This document shows, piece after piece, positions 37,874 to 49,100 of a DNA stretch of 64,000 nt. A model generated the notes under the pieces. It ran no database searches. It was not told the origin of the DNA and saw only the letters and a list, made by a program, of their open reading frames with translations. Positions within the stretch are counted from its first letter, which is position 1. Each line of letters starts with the position of its first letter. This stretch comes from Bacteroidota bacterium (GTDB taxonomy: Bacteria; Bacteroidota; Bacteroidia; Bacteroidales; BM520). The stretch covers positions 109,142-173,141 of the forward strand of contig PDRJ01000031.1 of NCBI GenBank assembly GCA_002748065.1. Reading direction: 5' to 3'. A program made the position numbers and the translations under genes.

Positions 37874-39448
37874 TTACTTCTCAATATTTGACAACTCAAG
37901 TCCATACCCTTTCTTCTTGTCAACGGCTTTCAGCAGCAGTGCAACACCGAGGGCAGCCACGGATAATACCACAAAGATCATCCATGTTTTCGAGTAGTCA
38001 TAGGCAGGAATAATCCCTTCAGCGCGCAGTTGCGTAATCACAGCTGAGACCTCACCCGAGGTCAGCTTAGAGACATCGTGTGTGATAGCGCCATCGGCGG
38101 TAAGCTTTTCAAAAATGGCCTGGGCTTCCGGTTGAACGATCCCTTGTTCCAATCCGCTCGTTTTGAAATATTCCATTTTTGCCACCACCCCGGGGTTCGT
38201 CCTATCAAGGGTTGTTCCCAAAAGTGTAGGCACGACCATCAGTCCAATATTTTGGATGAAGAATATCAACGCATAAGCCGTTCCCAGGAGTTGCGGCGCG
38301 ATGATCTTCGGTACGGAAGGCCACATGGCAGAAGGCACCAAAGAGAAGGCAATACCGATAAGGATCACCATGAAGATCGCCACAGCCACGCTATTCATAG
38401 AAGGAAGCCAAAGTACCACGTGGGATACAATCAACAGAATGGCTCCGATGATCATGATGGTGGCTCCTTTACCTTTTTTATCATAGATATTCCCAAAAAT
38501 AGGCGTTAGGAATAGCGTTCCAAAAGGCAATAACGAGGGGATGATACTGGCACCTTTGGGGATGAAACCCAAGAGCATTCCATTCTCCATCGGCACACCA
38601 AATTTGTTAAATACCAAATCGGTACCAAACTTATAGAAGGGGAATACGGCCGAATAGAAGAGTACACAGAGAAGGGCAAGAAGCCAAAAGCCGGGGTTCA
38701 CCACAATCTTCTTAATATCCTTGAGTTCGAATTTCTCATCACTGAAATCCAAGTCATCATCATCAATACTCTTATCCAGTTTAATATCCATAAAGAAGTA
38801 TACCATGAAAGAGATCAGCCCAACGATCAGCAGAATGGCTCCGATAAGGATTACCTGAGGAATATCAAAACGGCTTACGATCACCGGAGAGAAGGCCATT
38901 GCGGCAAAGGTACCCAAACGAGCACAAGCCATCTCAAGACCCATGGCCAAAGCCATCTCTTTACCCTTAAACCATTTCACAATGATACGGGAGACCGTAA
39001 TTCCTGCAAACTCAACCCCCACACCAAAAATGGCATAGCCGAGACAGGCCCAAAGCAATTGTTGGGACATGACATAATTCTTACCAAGAAAGTGTATATC
39101 AATGGCGGTAACATCACCGGAGAGCGAATTGATGGCCCAATACTTCACCAAAGCACCAATCACCATCACCACGGCTGAAGCAACGGCAGAAATCCGCATG
39201 CCCACCTTGTCCAGAATAATCCCCACAAGAATAAGCATAAAGAGGAACACATTAAACCACGCATACGCACCGGTAAAAAGGCCAAAATCGGAGCTTGACC
39301 ACCCCAGTTCGGATTCCATTAACGGCTTCAACGGCGAGATAATCTCGGTAAAAAAGTATCCACAAAGCATTGTAAAGGCCACAATAGCCAAAGCTGTCCA
39401 TCGTGCAACTTTACTGTCACGAAGGGTTTGTTTGATTTTTTCGGTCAT
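37874..39448 (-). CDS. Major facilitator superfamily transporter
   Basis: A 524-residue transporter with 12 predicted helices. N-terminal features are FTMLCGYFFTEIISPL followed by the first-half signature GIILDKVGMR. A cytoplasmic acidic loop (residues about 215-240, SIDDDDLDFSDEKFELKD) separates the halves. An unusual loop of about 65 residues lies before the last helix. The overall shape is like MFSD1-type and other solute:proton symporters, but the substrate cannot be told. It is a single gene followed by its own strong terminator. Confidence 0.82.
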   Translation of the reverse strand: MTEKIKQTLRDSKVARWTALAIVAFTMLCGYFFTEIISPLKPLMESELGWSSSDFGLFTGAYAWFNVFLFMLILVGIILDKVGMRISAVASAVVMVIGALVKYWAINSLSGDVTAIDIHFLGKNYVMSQQLLWACLGYAIFGVGVEFAGITVSRIIVKWFKGKEMALAMGLEMACARLGTFAAMAFSPVIVSRFDIPQVILIGAILLIVGLISFMVYFFMDIKLDKSIDDDDLDFSDEKFELKDIKKIVVNPGFWLLALLCVLFYSAVFPFYKFGTDLVFNKFGVPMENGMLLGFIPKGASIIPSLLPFGTLFLTPIFGNIYDKKGKGATIMIIGAILLIVSHVVLWLPSMNSVAVAIFMVILIGIAFSLVPSAMWPSVPKIIAPQLLGTAYALIFFIQNIGLMVVPTLLGTTLDRTNPGVVAKMEYFKTSGLEQGIVQPEAQAIFEKLTADGAITHDVSKLTSGEVSAVITQLRAEGIIPAYDYSKTWMIFVVLSVAALGVALLLKAVDKKKGYGLELSNIEK

Positions 39449-39716
39449 AACGATGAAGGGTTAATCTTATTTTTGGCTGCTAATGTAATGAATTATTTTT
39501 GACCTGATGATATCTCTCTCCGATTGTATTGCTCTTTTTACTACATTTATGGCCGGTTTTAGATTGGCCTCGCTTGCATACCATCATGAAAACACCATCT
39601 CTTTTCAAAGAACACATGCCGTAGCTCCTCCACAAGAACAGAGCGGAAGAGGCTCAGCTTCCAATACAAGATTTGCCCCCGGAACCTAATAAGTTAACCC
39701 ATAGATACGACCTGAT

Positions 39717-41882
39717 ATGACAAGAAAAAAACGTATTACCAAGAACAAAATCAATAAATTAGCGCGAAATACCTTCATGAGTGATGTCCTGGAGGTGTTC
39801 ACCGGAAACCCAACCCAAGGGTTCAATTTTCGCCAAATTAGCAATAAACTGGGCATCACCGATGCCCAATCACGGGAATTAATTCGTTCCATGATCCAGG
39901 AACTTCGTGCCACAGATGCGATCATCGAACTGAAACGAGGAAAGTACAAATTAAATCCTGAAATTGCCGAGTCGATGCGCATGGCCACCCACATTGAAGG
40001 GGTCGTAGACATGAAACAGACCGGAAAAGCGTACGTCATCAGCGACCAATGCGACGAAGACATCTTTGTCAATGCCGGAAATACGGGCCATGCGCTGCAC
40101 GGAGACACCGTGGAGGTACAACTCTTTCCCAAACGCCCCAAAAGGAAGCCGGAGGGAAAGATTCAAAAAATCATTAAACGAGCCAAGACACAGTTTGTGG
40201 GAACCCTACATGCCAGTGAACGATATGCCTTTGTGGTACCGGACCAAAGCAATGCCCTCATCGATATCTACCTTGCCAAAGGACAACTAAAAGGGGCTAA
40301 GAACGGTGAAAAGGTCGTCGTAAAGATCACCGACTGGCCCGAAAGGAGCAAGAACCCCTTTGGGGAGATTGTGGAGATACTGGGGATGCCGGGCGAAAAC
40401 GAGGTGGAGATGCTCTCCATTGTGGTCAATAACGGCTTCCCGTTGCACTTCCCTCCCAAGGCCGAGAAAGAGGCCAAAAAGATTCCGGAAAAAATTCCCA
40501 TGGAAGAGATCGCTCGCCGCCGGGACATGCGTGCTATCACCACCTTCACCATCGACCCCGAAGATGCCAAGGACTTTGATGATGCCCTCTCGCTACAATG
40601 TTTGGACAATGGCAACTACGAAGTGGGCGTACACATCGCCGATGTCTCTTACTATGTAAAACCGGGTTCGGAAATCGACAAAGAGGCCTTTAACAGGGCA
40701 ACCTCCATCTACCTGGTGGACCGCACGATTCCCATGCTACCGGAAAAACTCTCCAACAACCTCTGCTCCCTACGCCCCAACGAGGATAAACTCTGCTTCT
40801 CGGCAATTATGGAACTGGATGAAAAAGCAACGGTAGTCAAGCAGTGGTTCGGCAAAACCATCATCAACTCCGACCGCCGGTTTAACTACGAGGAGGTGCA
40901 AAAAGTCATCGAGGGAGAAGAGGGCGACCTTAAGAAGGAGATCCTTATCCTTGATCAACTGGCCAAGAAACTTCGTGAAAAGCGCTTCAAAGCGGGATCC
41001 ATCAATTTCCATTCTCAGGAGGTTAAATTCAGACTGGACAAGGAGGGAAAACCCCTGGAGACTTACATCAAAGAGCAGAAAGACTCCAACCAGCTTATTG
41101 AAGATTTTATGTTGCTGGCTAACCGAAAAGTGGCGGAATTTATCGGCCGCAAACCGGACAAAAAGAAAGCCCCTACGTTTGTTTACCGTATCCACGACAC
41201 GCCCAATCCCGATAAATTGGCCGATTTTGCCGAATTTGTGAACAAACTGGGATATAAGTTCAGTGTCAGCAACCGCAAGAATATTGCCCGCTCCATGAAT
41301 ACCCTATTCCGCGAGATTGCCGGAAAAGGGGAGGAGAACATGATTGAAGCCATCGCCATCCGCACCATGGCAAAGGCTATTTACAGCACGGAAAACATTG
41401 GCCACTACGGCCTCGCTTTCCCCTACTATACCCACTTTACTTCTCCCATCCGCCGCTACCCCGACCTCATGGTCCATCGCCTTTTACAACACTATCTCCA
41501 CCATGGTAAACCTGTCAACAAGCAGGAGTACGAGGAGTATTGCAAGCACTGTAGCGATCAAGAAAAAAAGGCGGTTGAAGCCGAACGCGAGAGTGTGAAG
41601 TATAAGCAAGCTGAGTTCCTTCTCGACAAAATTGGCATGGAGTTCCCCGGACTTATCAGCGGCGTCTCTAAATGGGGCCTCTTTGTGGAGATTGAAGGCA
41701 ATAAATGTGAAGGCCTCATCCGCATGGAGGATATCCCCGATGACTTCTACTACTTAGACGAAGAGAACTACTGCGTAACCGGACACCACAGCGGGAAACG
41801 ATATCGTCTGGGAGATCCGGTGCGTATCCTTGTCAAACGCATCGATTTACAGAAAAAACAGATGAATTTTTTGTTGGCTTAA
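39717..41882 (+). CDS. rnr: Ribonuclease R
   Basis: A 721-residue 3'-5' exoribonuclease of the RNB family. Order: an N-terminal helix-turn-helix (GFNFRQISNKLGITDAQS), two cold-shock domains, the RNB catalytic domain with TIDPEDAKDFDDALS carrying the metal-binding aspartates, then HFTSPIRRYPDLMVHRLL, and an S1 domain at the end (FPGLISGVSKWGLFVEIE). It degrades structured RNA and helps in tmRNA quality control. Length is normal. An inverted-repeat element begins 3 bases after its stop. Confidence 0.95.
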   Translation: MTRKKRITKNKINKLARNTFMSDVLEVFTGNPTQGFNFRQISNKLGITDAQSRELIRSMIQELRATDAIIELKRGKYKLNPEIAESMRMATHIEGVVDMKQTGKAYVISDQCDEDIFVNAGNTGHALHGDTVEVQLFPKRPKRKPEGKIQKIIKRAKTQFVGTLHASERYAFVVPDQSNALIDIYLAKGQLKGAKNGEKVVVKITDWPERSKNPFGEIVEILGMPGENEVEMLSIVVNNGFPLHFPPKAEKEAKKIPEKIPMEEIARRRDMRAITTFTIDPEDAKDFDDALSLQCLDNGNYEVGVHIADVSYYVKPGSEIDKEAFNRATSIYLVDRTIPMLPEKLSNNLCSLRPNEDKLCFSAIMELDEKATVVKQWFGKTIINSDRRFNYEEVQKVIEGEEGDLKKEILILDQLAKKLREKRFKAGSINFHSQEVKFRLDKEGKPLETYIKEQKDSNQLIEDFMLLANRKVAEFIGRKPDKKKAPTFVYRIHDTPNPDKLADFAEFVNKLGYKFSVSNRKNIARSMNTLFREIAGKGEENMIEAIAIRTMAKAIYSTENIGHYGLAFPYYTHFTSPIRRYPDLMVHRLLQHYLHHGKPVNKQEYEEYCKHCSDQEKKAVEAERESVKYKQAEFLLDKIGMEFPGLISGVSKWGLFVEIEGNKCEGLIRMEDIPDDFYYLDEENYCVTGHHSGKRYRLGDPVRILVKRIDLQKKQMNFLLA

Positions 41883-41884
41883 CT

Positions 41885-42055
41885 CGTGTCTATCCATAAA
41901 GTCAGCGTCTTGAGAAGAGATGTAAGTGATCCGGATTGCAGTAGATGGCAAGGGGTTTCGGTTTATGGTTGCTCACCATACCACAGATGTACTTCTCTGC
42001 TTTCTCATGGATACGCTCATGAATGAGGTTTTCTCTGACTTTATGAACAGACACG
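41885..42055. mobile_element. Short inverted-repeat element, type D, with transposase remnant
   Basis: The ends form an inverted repeat: CGTGTCTATCCATAAAGTC on the left, and the reverse complement of the right end is CGTGTCTGTTCATAAAGTC. They match the ends of copies A-C (TGTCTGTCCACAAAGTC and the like), but the interior is different and encodes, on the minus strand, part of a Y1 transposase-like protein. The TA flanks of A and C are not present. It may be a deletion derivative of the autonomous element of this family. Confidence 0.6.
41902..42054 (-). pseudogene. IS200/Y1-like (HUH) transposase fragment
   Basis: A 50-residue frame on the minus strand (from a GTG at 42054 to a TGA). It contains HEKAEKYICGMVSNH, KPLAIYCNPDHLHLF. 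In Y1-type transposases a KYI.GI stretch followed by LAI...PDHVHLL is the HUH nickase core, with the H-hydrophobic-H metal ligands, here HLH in PDHLHLF. The catalytic tyrosine and the rest are missing. It is a remnant, not a working enzyme. The match is from memory of the family, not from an alignment. Confidence 0.5.
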
Positions 42056-42093
42056 AACGACACCCCATAGCTCCTCGCAAATAAATTAAAATG

Positions 42094-42129
42094 TTTGGAA
42101 CTTTTTTTATAAAAAACATATTAAATTTG
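42094..42129 (+). promoter_or_regulatory. Promoter for the first C25 protease gene
   Basis: TAAATTTG at 42122-42129 is an exact -7 box. TTTG at 42094-42097 is 24 bases upstream, a little more than usual. The ATG is at 42179, about 50 bases downstream. Confidence 0.5.
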
Positions 42130-42178
42130 CGTCTGCGTTAACATTTTTCATTGGTTGAAAACCAAAATAACACTCAAA

Positions 42179-45100
42179 ATGAAGAACTTATACACGAAAA
42201 TTTGGTGGATCATTGCACTGTGCATTATGATCTCTCTCCACTCATGGGGGCAGACTTATGAATTTAAACCCATGGACAGTGATCACGGATTGGTACTCAA
42301 AACGGCCAAGACAAACAAAACGGAATTACGTTTTACGTTGCAATCATTTACAATGGATAAAATCCTTGTAAACGGTGAGCTTATGGACAAGGTGATGATG
42401 CCCGGGGCGATGCTTCCGGCAGAGGAGGGCACTCCGGATCTCCCTTCCATTGGTCGCTATGTAGCCTTGCCACAGGGAGCCAGTGCCTCATTAAAGGTCA
42501 TCTCTTTCAAAGAGACTCACTACGCTAATGTGGAGGTCTCTCCTGCTCCTCGCATTCCCAAGGTTTCTGACGATAGTCCACTGCATTACGAAAAGGACAA
42601 TAGCATCTATCACACCAATGCCTTTTATCCGGAGAATCCCTTTATGCTCTCGGAGAACATGAAAATCCGTGGCGTAGATGCGGTAGTACTGGGCATCTCT
42701 CCCTTCCAATATAACCCCATCACCAAAGAACTTATCGTCTACACAGAGGTAGAGCTTGAAGTTATTTTTGAGGGGGGTAACGGTCATTTTGGCGAGGATC
42801 GCCTCCGGAGCCGTTTTTGGGAGCCCATTTTACAAGATGTGCTGATCAACTATAGCGCCCTTCCCAAGGTTGACTTCTTTCCAGAGGATCAACCGGAGAG
42901 CAAAAACACCAACTTCGAGTACGTCATCATCACCCCGGACAACCCCCTATTCATCACTTGGGCAGACTCCCTTCGTCGCTTCAGGAATGCACAAGGAATC
43001 AAAACCGGAGTATTTCAACTTCAACAAATCGGAGGCAACAATGCAGGAGCTATTGAAACCTTCATCAACAATGCCTACAACAACTGGCAAATTCCCCCTG
43101 CCGCTTGCTTGCTGATGGCCGACTATGGCAACTCCGGTGATAACTGTATCACCTCTCCCATTTACGACAACTACTGCGTCTCTGACAACATCTATGCGGA
43201 TGTGGATGGGGACCACCTTCCGGAGATCTCCTTTGCCCGGATGACCGCCCAAAATGCAGGACATCTTGAGACCATGATCGGGAAAATGTTAAGCTACGAG
43301 AACAACCCTCCAGTGAACCCAAATTTCTATGATCATCCGGTGGTGGCTGGTGGCTGGCAGACAGAGCGTTGGTTCATCCTCTGCGCTGAGGTCTGTCAGG
43401 GTTTTTGGGCTAATGAACTGGAAAAAGAGCCTGTACGCGAGTATGCCATCTACAGCGGAACACCCGGAAGCTCTTGGTCAACAGCAAGCAATACCAGTAC
43501 GGTGGTAAACTATTTCGGTCCCAACGGACTGGGGTACATTCCCGCAGATCCCTCTTACCTCAATGACTGGGGAGGAAATGCCTCTCGTATCAACAACGAT
43601 CTCAACAGCGGTGCCTTTATGATACTGCACCGTGACCACGGCATGGAAACAGGATGGGGAGAACCCTCATACACCAATGCAAGCCTGGGAGGCCTTAACA
43701 ATGACGACCTTACTTTTGTGCTCTCCATTAACTGCTTGACCGGAAAATACAACATTGCTTCTACCTGTTTTGCAGAAGCATTCCACCGTCACGAAAAAGG
43801 GTGTACCGGCATTATTGCAGCCAGTGAAACCTCCTACTCATTTGTCAACGATACCTACTGTTGGGGAATGTTCGACCACATGTGGGGTAACTTTGACCCC
43901 AACTACGGGGAAGATCCTCAACCCTCCGATTGGGTTCGTCCCTGCTTTGCCAACGCATCAGGGAAGTTCTACCTCTCCGCCAGCAACTGGCCCTCCAACA
44001 CCCAGAACAAGACGGTAACTTATCACCTTTTCCACCATCACGGAGATGCCTTCCAAACCGTCTATTATGAAATGCCCCAAGAGCTGACGGTGACCCACCC
44101 CGATGAACTCACCCCGGGAACCACCAGCATGGAGGTAACAGCCGACGTTGGATCCACTATCTGTCTCAGCAGCAATGGCACCATTCTGGATGCGGAACAA
44201 TCCAATGGAGGAGTCACAACGCTCAATTTTCAAGAAGTACCAGTGGGAACAGAGCTACTTCTTACCGTAACCCGTCAAAACTTCTTCCGCTACGAAGCCA
44301 CCATCGTGGTAGTAGGCCCTCCCGCAGCTGCTAACACACCTGTCCCCTCAAACAACAAAAATAAAGTAGACATCTATACCGATCTGGCATGGCAGGGATC
44401 AGGTGCAACCCACTATGAGGTCTATTTTGGTACCGATAACCCGCCCACCAATATTATCAATGGGGAAGAAGTTACGGAACCCCTCTTTACCCTCGACCAA
44501 GAGCTTGATTATGAACAAACCTACTATTGGCAGATCATCTCTTTCAACGACTATGGCAACACAGGCAGTGAAGTGTGGAACTTCACCTCCGCCGGCGAAC
44601 CCAGTGAAGACTTTGAAACAGGCGACTTCTCGCTACACAACTGGCAACTCTCGGGAGATGCCGATTGGAGCGTCGTAAATACCACCGCCAAACATGAAAG
44701 CCACGCTGCCGAGTCGGGTGCCATCGGCCATGGGGAGAGTAGCTCCTTGAGCATCGACTTCGAGTGCTCAGGCTTTGATAAGATCAGATTCTACCAAAAG
44801 GTCTCCTCCGAAGAGGGAGCCGATAAACTCATCTTCCTCATCGATAACACCGTCAAAGGGGAATGGAGTGGAGAGACAAGCTGGACATTAAGCGAGTTCA
44901 CCGCCGGCCCCGGCCCCCACGTTTTTGAGTGGCGGTATGAAAAAGATGCCAGCGGATCGGCAGGAGCAGACAAAGCGTGGATTGACTTTATCTACTTCCC
45001 GCCCACCGCCGCCCTCTCTGCCAATGCAGGAGAAGATGCAGAGATCTGTGAGACCAGTACGCACACCACCAATGGCTTCGCGTCCAACTATAGCAGCGTG

Positions 45101-46060
45101 CTTTGGACCACTGACGGCGATGGAACCTTTGAGGACGAAACCAGCCTGGTAACCGTTTATACCCCCGGCGACGAAGACATCAGCAATGGGCTTGTGGAGA
45201 TAACACTTACAGCCTATGCTGGATCGGAGCAGGTCAGTGATAAGATCACTCTCACCATTAATCCTTCGGTAGAGACCACCTCCGGGGAAGGAGTCGTATG
45301 CGAATCAGGTACCACCATCGATTGGTTCTATGCTACCAACTACCAGGAGGTTGAATGGAGTACCACCGGAGACGGAACATTCAATGACGTTACGCTTATC
45401 AACCCTGTATACACCCCTGGCCCACAAGACCTTGCCAATGAAGAAGTCGATTTTGATATCACCTTGGTAGCCCTGAACGGTTGCGAAAATGTGACGGAAA
45501 GCCTTACCAGTGCTGTTGAAGCCATACCCGAAGCTCCAACACAACCCGCAGGCCCCGACGAGGTAGACACCTTCTACCAAAGCACCTCTGAGTACACCAC
45601 CAGTGGCGAAGCCAATACCTACGACTGGATGCTTACACCCATGGCCGCGGGAACTTTCAATTCGGATGAACATACAGTAACCATTACGTGGAACACCGAG
45701 TTTGAAGGGAATGCAGAACTTAAAGTAAAAGGTATTAACGAGTGTGGTATTGGAGAATACTCGGAAGCACTGAGCATCCATGTATACAATACCGTAAATG
45801 TAGACCAATACGAGCGGGAAATTGTCCTCTCTCCAAACCCCTGTACCGACCACGTCACCTTAAATTATCAGGCAGGAAAAGGAGAGACACTCCATATCAC
45901 ACTAACCTCCACAGAGGGAAGCATTTTATATGAAGAGACCCTCCAGGAAAGAGGAATGATATCCCACCAAATCAATACACAAATGTTTACTCCCGGTGTT
46001 TACTATCTCACGCTCACCTCTGGAGAAGCAACTTCTAGCAGGAAGTTAATTATCCGGTAG
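42179..46060 (+). CDS. Gingipain-like C25 cysteine protease 1, T9SS cargo
   Basis: A 1293-residue secreted protease. A signal peptide (IIALCIMISLHSWG) precedes a propeptide of about 210 residues. The C25 caspase-like domain spans residues about 240-640; the catalytic pair is His487 in HRDHGMETGWGE and Cys519 in SINCLTGKYN, 32 residues apart, close to the spacing in gingipains. Behind it lie a C25-associated Ig-like domain, a fibronectin-like module (VYFGTDNPPTNI), an adhesin-like module (EDFETGDFSLHNW), two Ig/PKD-like segments, and a type IX sorting domain ending TSSRKLIIR. The frame opens upstream at a TTG (42155), but the ATG at 42179 gives a normal signal peptide. It is a tandem paralogue of the next gene. 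Confidence 0.9.
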   Translation: MKNLYTKIWWIIALCIMISLHSWGQTYEFKPMDSDHGLVLKTAKTNKTELRFTLQSFTMDKILVNGELMDKVMMPGAMLPAEEGTPDLPSIGRYVALPQGASASLKVISFKETHYANVEVSPAPRIPKVSDDSPLHYEKDNSIYHTNAFYPENPFMLSENMKIRGVDAVVLGISPFQYNPITKELIVYTEVELEVIFEGGNGHFGEDRLRSRFWEPILQDVLINYSALPKVDFFPEDQPESKNTNFEYVIITPDNPLFITWADSLRRFRNAQGIKTGVFQLQQIGGNNAGAIETFINNAYNNWQIPPAACLLMADYGNSGDNCITSPIYDNYCVSDNIYADVDGDHLPEISFARMTAQNAGHLETMIGKMLSYENNPPVNPNFYDHPVVAGGWQTERWFILCAEVCQGFWANELEKEPVREYAIYSGTPGSSWSTASNTSTVVNYFGPNGLGYIPADPSYLNDWGGNASRINNDLNSGAFMILHRDHGMETGWGEPSYTNASLGGLNNDDLTFVLSINCLTGKYNIASTCFAEAFHRHEKGCTGIIAASETSYSFVNDTYCWGMFDHMWGNFDPNYGEDPQPSDWVRPCFANASGKFYLSASNWPSNTQNKTVTYHLFHHHGDAFQTVYYEMPQELTVTHPDELTPGTTSMEVTADVGSTICLSSNGTILDAEQSNGGVTTLNFQEVPVGTELLLTVTRQNFFRYEATIVVVGPPAAANTPVPSNNKNKVDIYTDLAWQGSGATHYEVYFGTDNPPTNIINGEEVTEPLFTLDQELDYEQTYYWQIISFNDYGNTGSEVWNFTSAGEPSEDFETGDFSLHNWQLSGDADWSVVNTTAKHESHAAESGAIGHGESSSLSIDFECSGFDKIRFYQKVSSEEGADKLIFLIDNTVKGEWSGETSWTLSEFTAGPGPHVFEWRYEKDASGSAGADKAWIDFIYFPPTAALSANAGEDAEICETSTHTTNGFASNYSSVLWTTDGDGTFEDETSLVTVYTPGDEDISNGLVEITLTAYAGSEQVSDKITLTINPSVETTSGEGVVCESGTTIDWFYATNYQEVEWSTTGDGTFNDVTLINPVYTPGPQDLANEEVDFDITLVALNGCENVTESLTSAVEAIPEAPTQPAGPDEVDTFYQSTSEYTTSGEANTYDWMLTPMAAGTFNSDEHTVTITWNTEFEGNAELKVKGINECGIGEYSEALSIHVYNTVNVDQYEREIVLSPNPCTDHVTLNYQAGKGETLHITLTSTEGSILYEETLQERGMISHQINTQMFTPGVYYLTLTSGEATSSRKLIIR

Positions 46061-46090
46061 GAGCACGAAAAAAGAGTTACCCATTTTTTA

Positions 46091-46119
46091 AAGCGTGGCA
46101 TTTGTCCACGCTTTTTTTT
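46091..46119 (+). terminator. Rho-independent terminator after C25 protease 1
   Basis: AAGCGTGG (46091-46098) pairs perfectly with CCACGCTT (46106-46113) around a 7-base loop and runs into a T tract. Confidence 0.88.
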
Positions 46120-46126
46120 ATCTTTA
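46119..46126 (+). promoter_or_regulatory. Possible -7 box for C25 protease 2
   Basis: TATCTTTA is one base from TAnnTTTG and abuts the T tract of the preceding terminator, 38 bases before the ATG at 46165. The TTTG of the hairpin loop (46101-46104) is 14 bases upstream, too close for a standard -33. Confidence 0.35.
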
Positions 46127-46164
46127 CGCGCACTTTAATTACTCACCCATAAAATGCGATAACG

Positions 46165-49100
46165 ATGAAAAAATATCTACGATTACACACCCTTAGCGTG
46201 ATCCTGGTGATACTTTTCTCTCTTCACTCTTTTGCCCAAGAGAGAATTGCCTATCCTGATCACAAGTACCAACACGGGATCCAACTGGAACAAGCCTCCA
46301 AAGGAGGACTCTCCGTAACCTTTTCCATAGAAGAATTCTCCTTGGAGAATAGGGATATCAAAGGAGAAAAGATGCAAAGCATTGAACTACCGGGAACCTT
46401 TCTCCCCAATGACGAGGGGATGCCGGACCTGCCGGGACAGAGTCGTTTCATCATGATTCCCCAGGGAGCGAAGGCCTCCTTTACGATCCGTGAAGCCAAC
46501 GTGGAGACCTATTCCAACGTAACCATTGCCCCCGCACCACGCATCCCGTTGGATACAGAGACCGGAGACCTGGAGTATCATAAAAAAGAAGAAGTATACG
46601 CTCAAAATGCTTTCTATCCCCCAAAACCCGTTCAGCTCTCATCACACCGGAAAGTTCGTGGCGTCGATATGGTTATGCTTGGCATCACTCCCTTCCAATA
46701 CAACCCGGTAACCAAAGAGCTGAAGGTTTACCGCGATCTTAAGGTAGAGATTACCTTCCAGGGAGGAAACGGCCACTTTGGAGAAGACCGCCTCAGAAGC
46801 CCCTACTGGGACCCCATCGTAAAAGATATGGCGCTCAACGCCTCTTCTCTGGAACCCGTCGACTACAACCAACGACTTCGTAACAGAGATACCAAAAATA
46901 ACGTGGATCTTGAATACATCATTATCTCTCCAGATGCTCCCATGTTCCAGGCCTGGGGAGGAGTCATTAAAAACCACCGCACAAAACAGGGTATCATCAC
47001 CGGAGTGGTTTCTCTCAGCGAAATTGGGGGAAATACACCTGTGGCCATTGAGAACTACATCAACAATGCCTATAACAACTGGAACATCCCTCCCGCAGCT
47101 GTACTGATTCTTGGTGATTATGGCACCAACCAGGACAATAGTGTCACTAGTCCCATTTGGGATAACTATTGCGTATCCGACAACATCTACGCCGACGTGG
47201 ACGAAGATAACCTTCCGGACATTGTCTTTGCACGGATCACCGCCCGTGACGAAGATGAACTCTCCTTGATGATTAACAAATTCATCAACTATGAAAATAA
47301 CCCTCCCTTGAGTTTTGACTTTTATAAAAAACCTATTACGGCTCTGGGATGGCAGACCCCACGGTGGTTCCAGATCTGTTCAGAAACCGTAGGAGGATTC
47401 TGGAAAAATGAACTGGGCAAAGAGCCTGTACGTATCAACGAAATTTATAGTGGGACACCCGGAAGCGTCTGGTCTACTGCACAAAACACCTCTACCGTAG
47501 TCAACTACTTTGGCGTTAACGGACTGGGGTATATCCCTGCCACACCCGCTGAGTTGGGCAACTGGTCGGGGGGAAATGCCGCCATGATCAACAATGCCAT
47601 CAATGCAGGAGCATTTATGCTTATGCACCGTGATCACGGTGGAGAAACAGGATGGGGCGAACCGGACTATGACAACAATGATATTCTGGGAACGACCAAT
47701 ACAGATCTTACTTTTATCCTATCCATCAACTGTTTGACCGGAAAATATAACTGGAGTAGTGAATGCTTTACCGAAGCATTCCATCGTCACGACTACGGTG
47801 CGCTGGGACTTATTGCCGCATCCGAGGTTTCCTACTCCTTCGTAAACGACACCTATACCTGGGGAATGATTGATCATATGTGGACAAACTTCATGCCCGA
47901 CTATGGACAGGAGTTCCCTACCAACTTTATCAGGCCCGCTTTTGGAAGTGCTGCGGGAAAATACTTCCTGGAGGGCTCCAACTGGCCCTACAACACCAAC
48001 AATAAGACGGTCACCTACCATCTCTTCCACGCCCATACCGATGCCTTTACCTCCGTCTACTCCGAGATGCCCACCGAGGTTGCCATCGAATACATGGAAG
48101 TCCTCCCCATCGAGCAGGATTTCTTTGAATTTACCTGTGACGAAGGAGCCATGGTGTGTCTGACCTATGAAAATGAGATTATTGGAGTTGCTGAAGCCAA
48201 TGGATCACTGCAACAGATGACCATTGAGCCGATGACCAATGCAGGAGATTCGGTATTAATCACAGTTACTGCTCGCAATAAGTTCCGCTATGAAGATTAC
48301 ATTCTTGTGGCAGGGACCCCCTTCCCTTCGGTCAACCCCTCACCGGCAGACCAGGAAAAAGGAGTAGCACCCTTCACCCCCTTTACGTGGAGCGATGGCA
48401 TTGGAAACCTCACCGATACCTTCAAAATTTACATAGGAACCGATAATCCACCTACCAACATTGTGAATGGAGAGGAGACACTGGAACCCCTCTTCTCCCT
48501 CGAAGAGAATCTTGAGTACAACACCAACTATTTCTGGCGAGTGGACTCCTACAACGAGTATGGCACAGTGGAGGGTACTACCTGGAGTTTTGAAACCGGT
48601 GACGAACCGGACGAAGACTTTGAAACCGGTGACTTCTCTGCTTTTGGATGGTATTCCAATGGCGATGCAGAGTGGTCCGTATCCAACGAAGAGGCTGCCT
48701 CCGGCTCATTTGCTGCCCAAAGTGGCCAGATTGATGCCATCCAAACCACCTCTCTCTTCCTTGACGTCCATATAGACGCTTTCCTCCCCCAAAAAATCAC
48801 CTACTGGGCTAAAATGAATGCGTCAGGATCTTCCTCCTTGGCATTCTACGTAGATGGAGAGTTGAAAGATAATGTAGTAGGAACCTTCGACTGGAGCCTC
48901 CGCCAGCCGTTGGTAGATCCGGGCGAACATACCCTGGAGTGGCGCTTCTCTACAGGAGAGATCTCCTCGGGTGACGAAAAAGCATGGATTGACTTTATCC
49001 ATTTCCCCCCCCTCTTCAACGGGGTCTCCGTCAACGCCGGGGAGAATGCCTCCCTCTGTGATGGCGATATCTATGAAACCGAAGCCACAGCTTCCAACTA

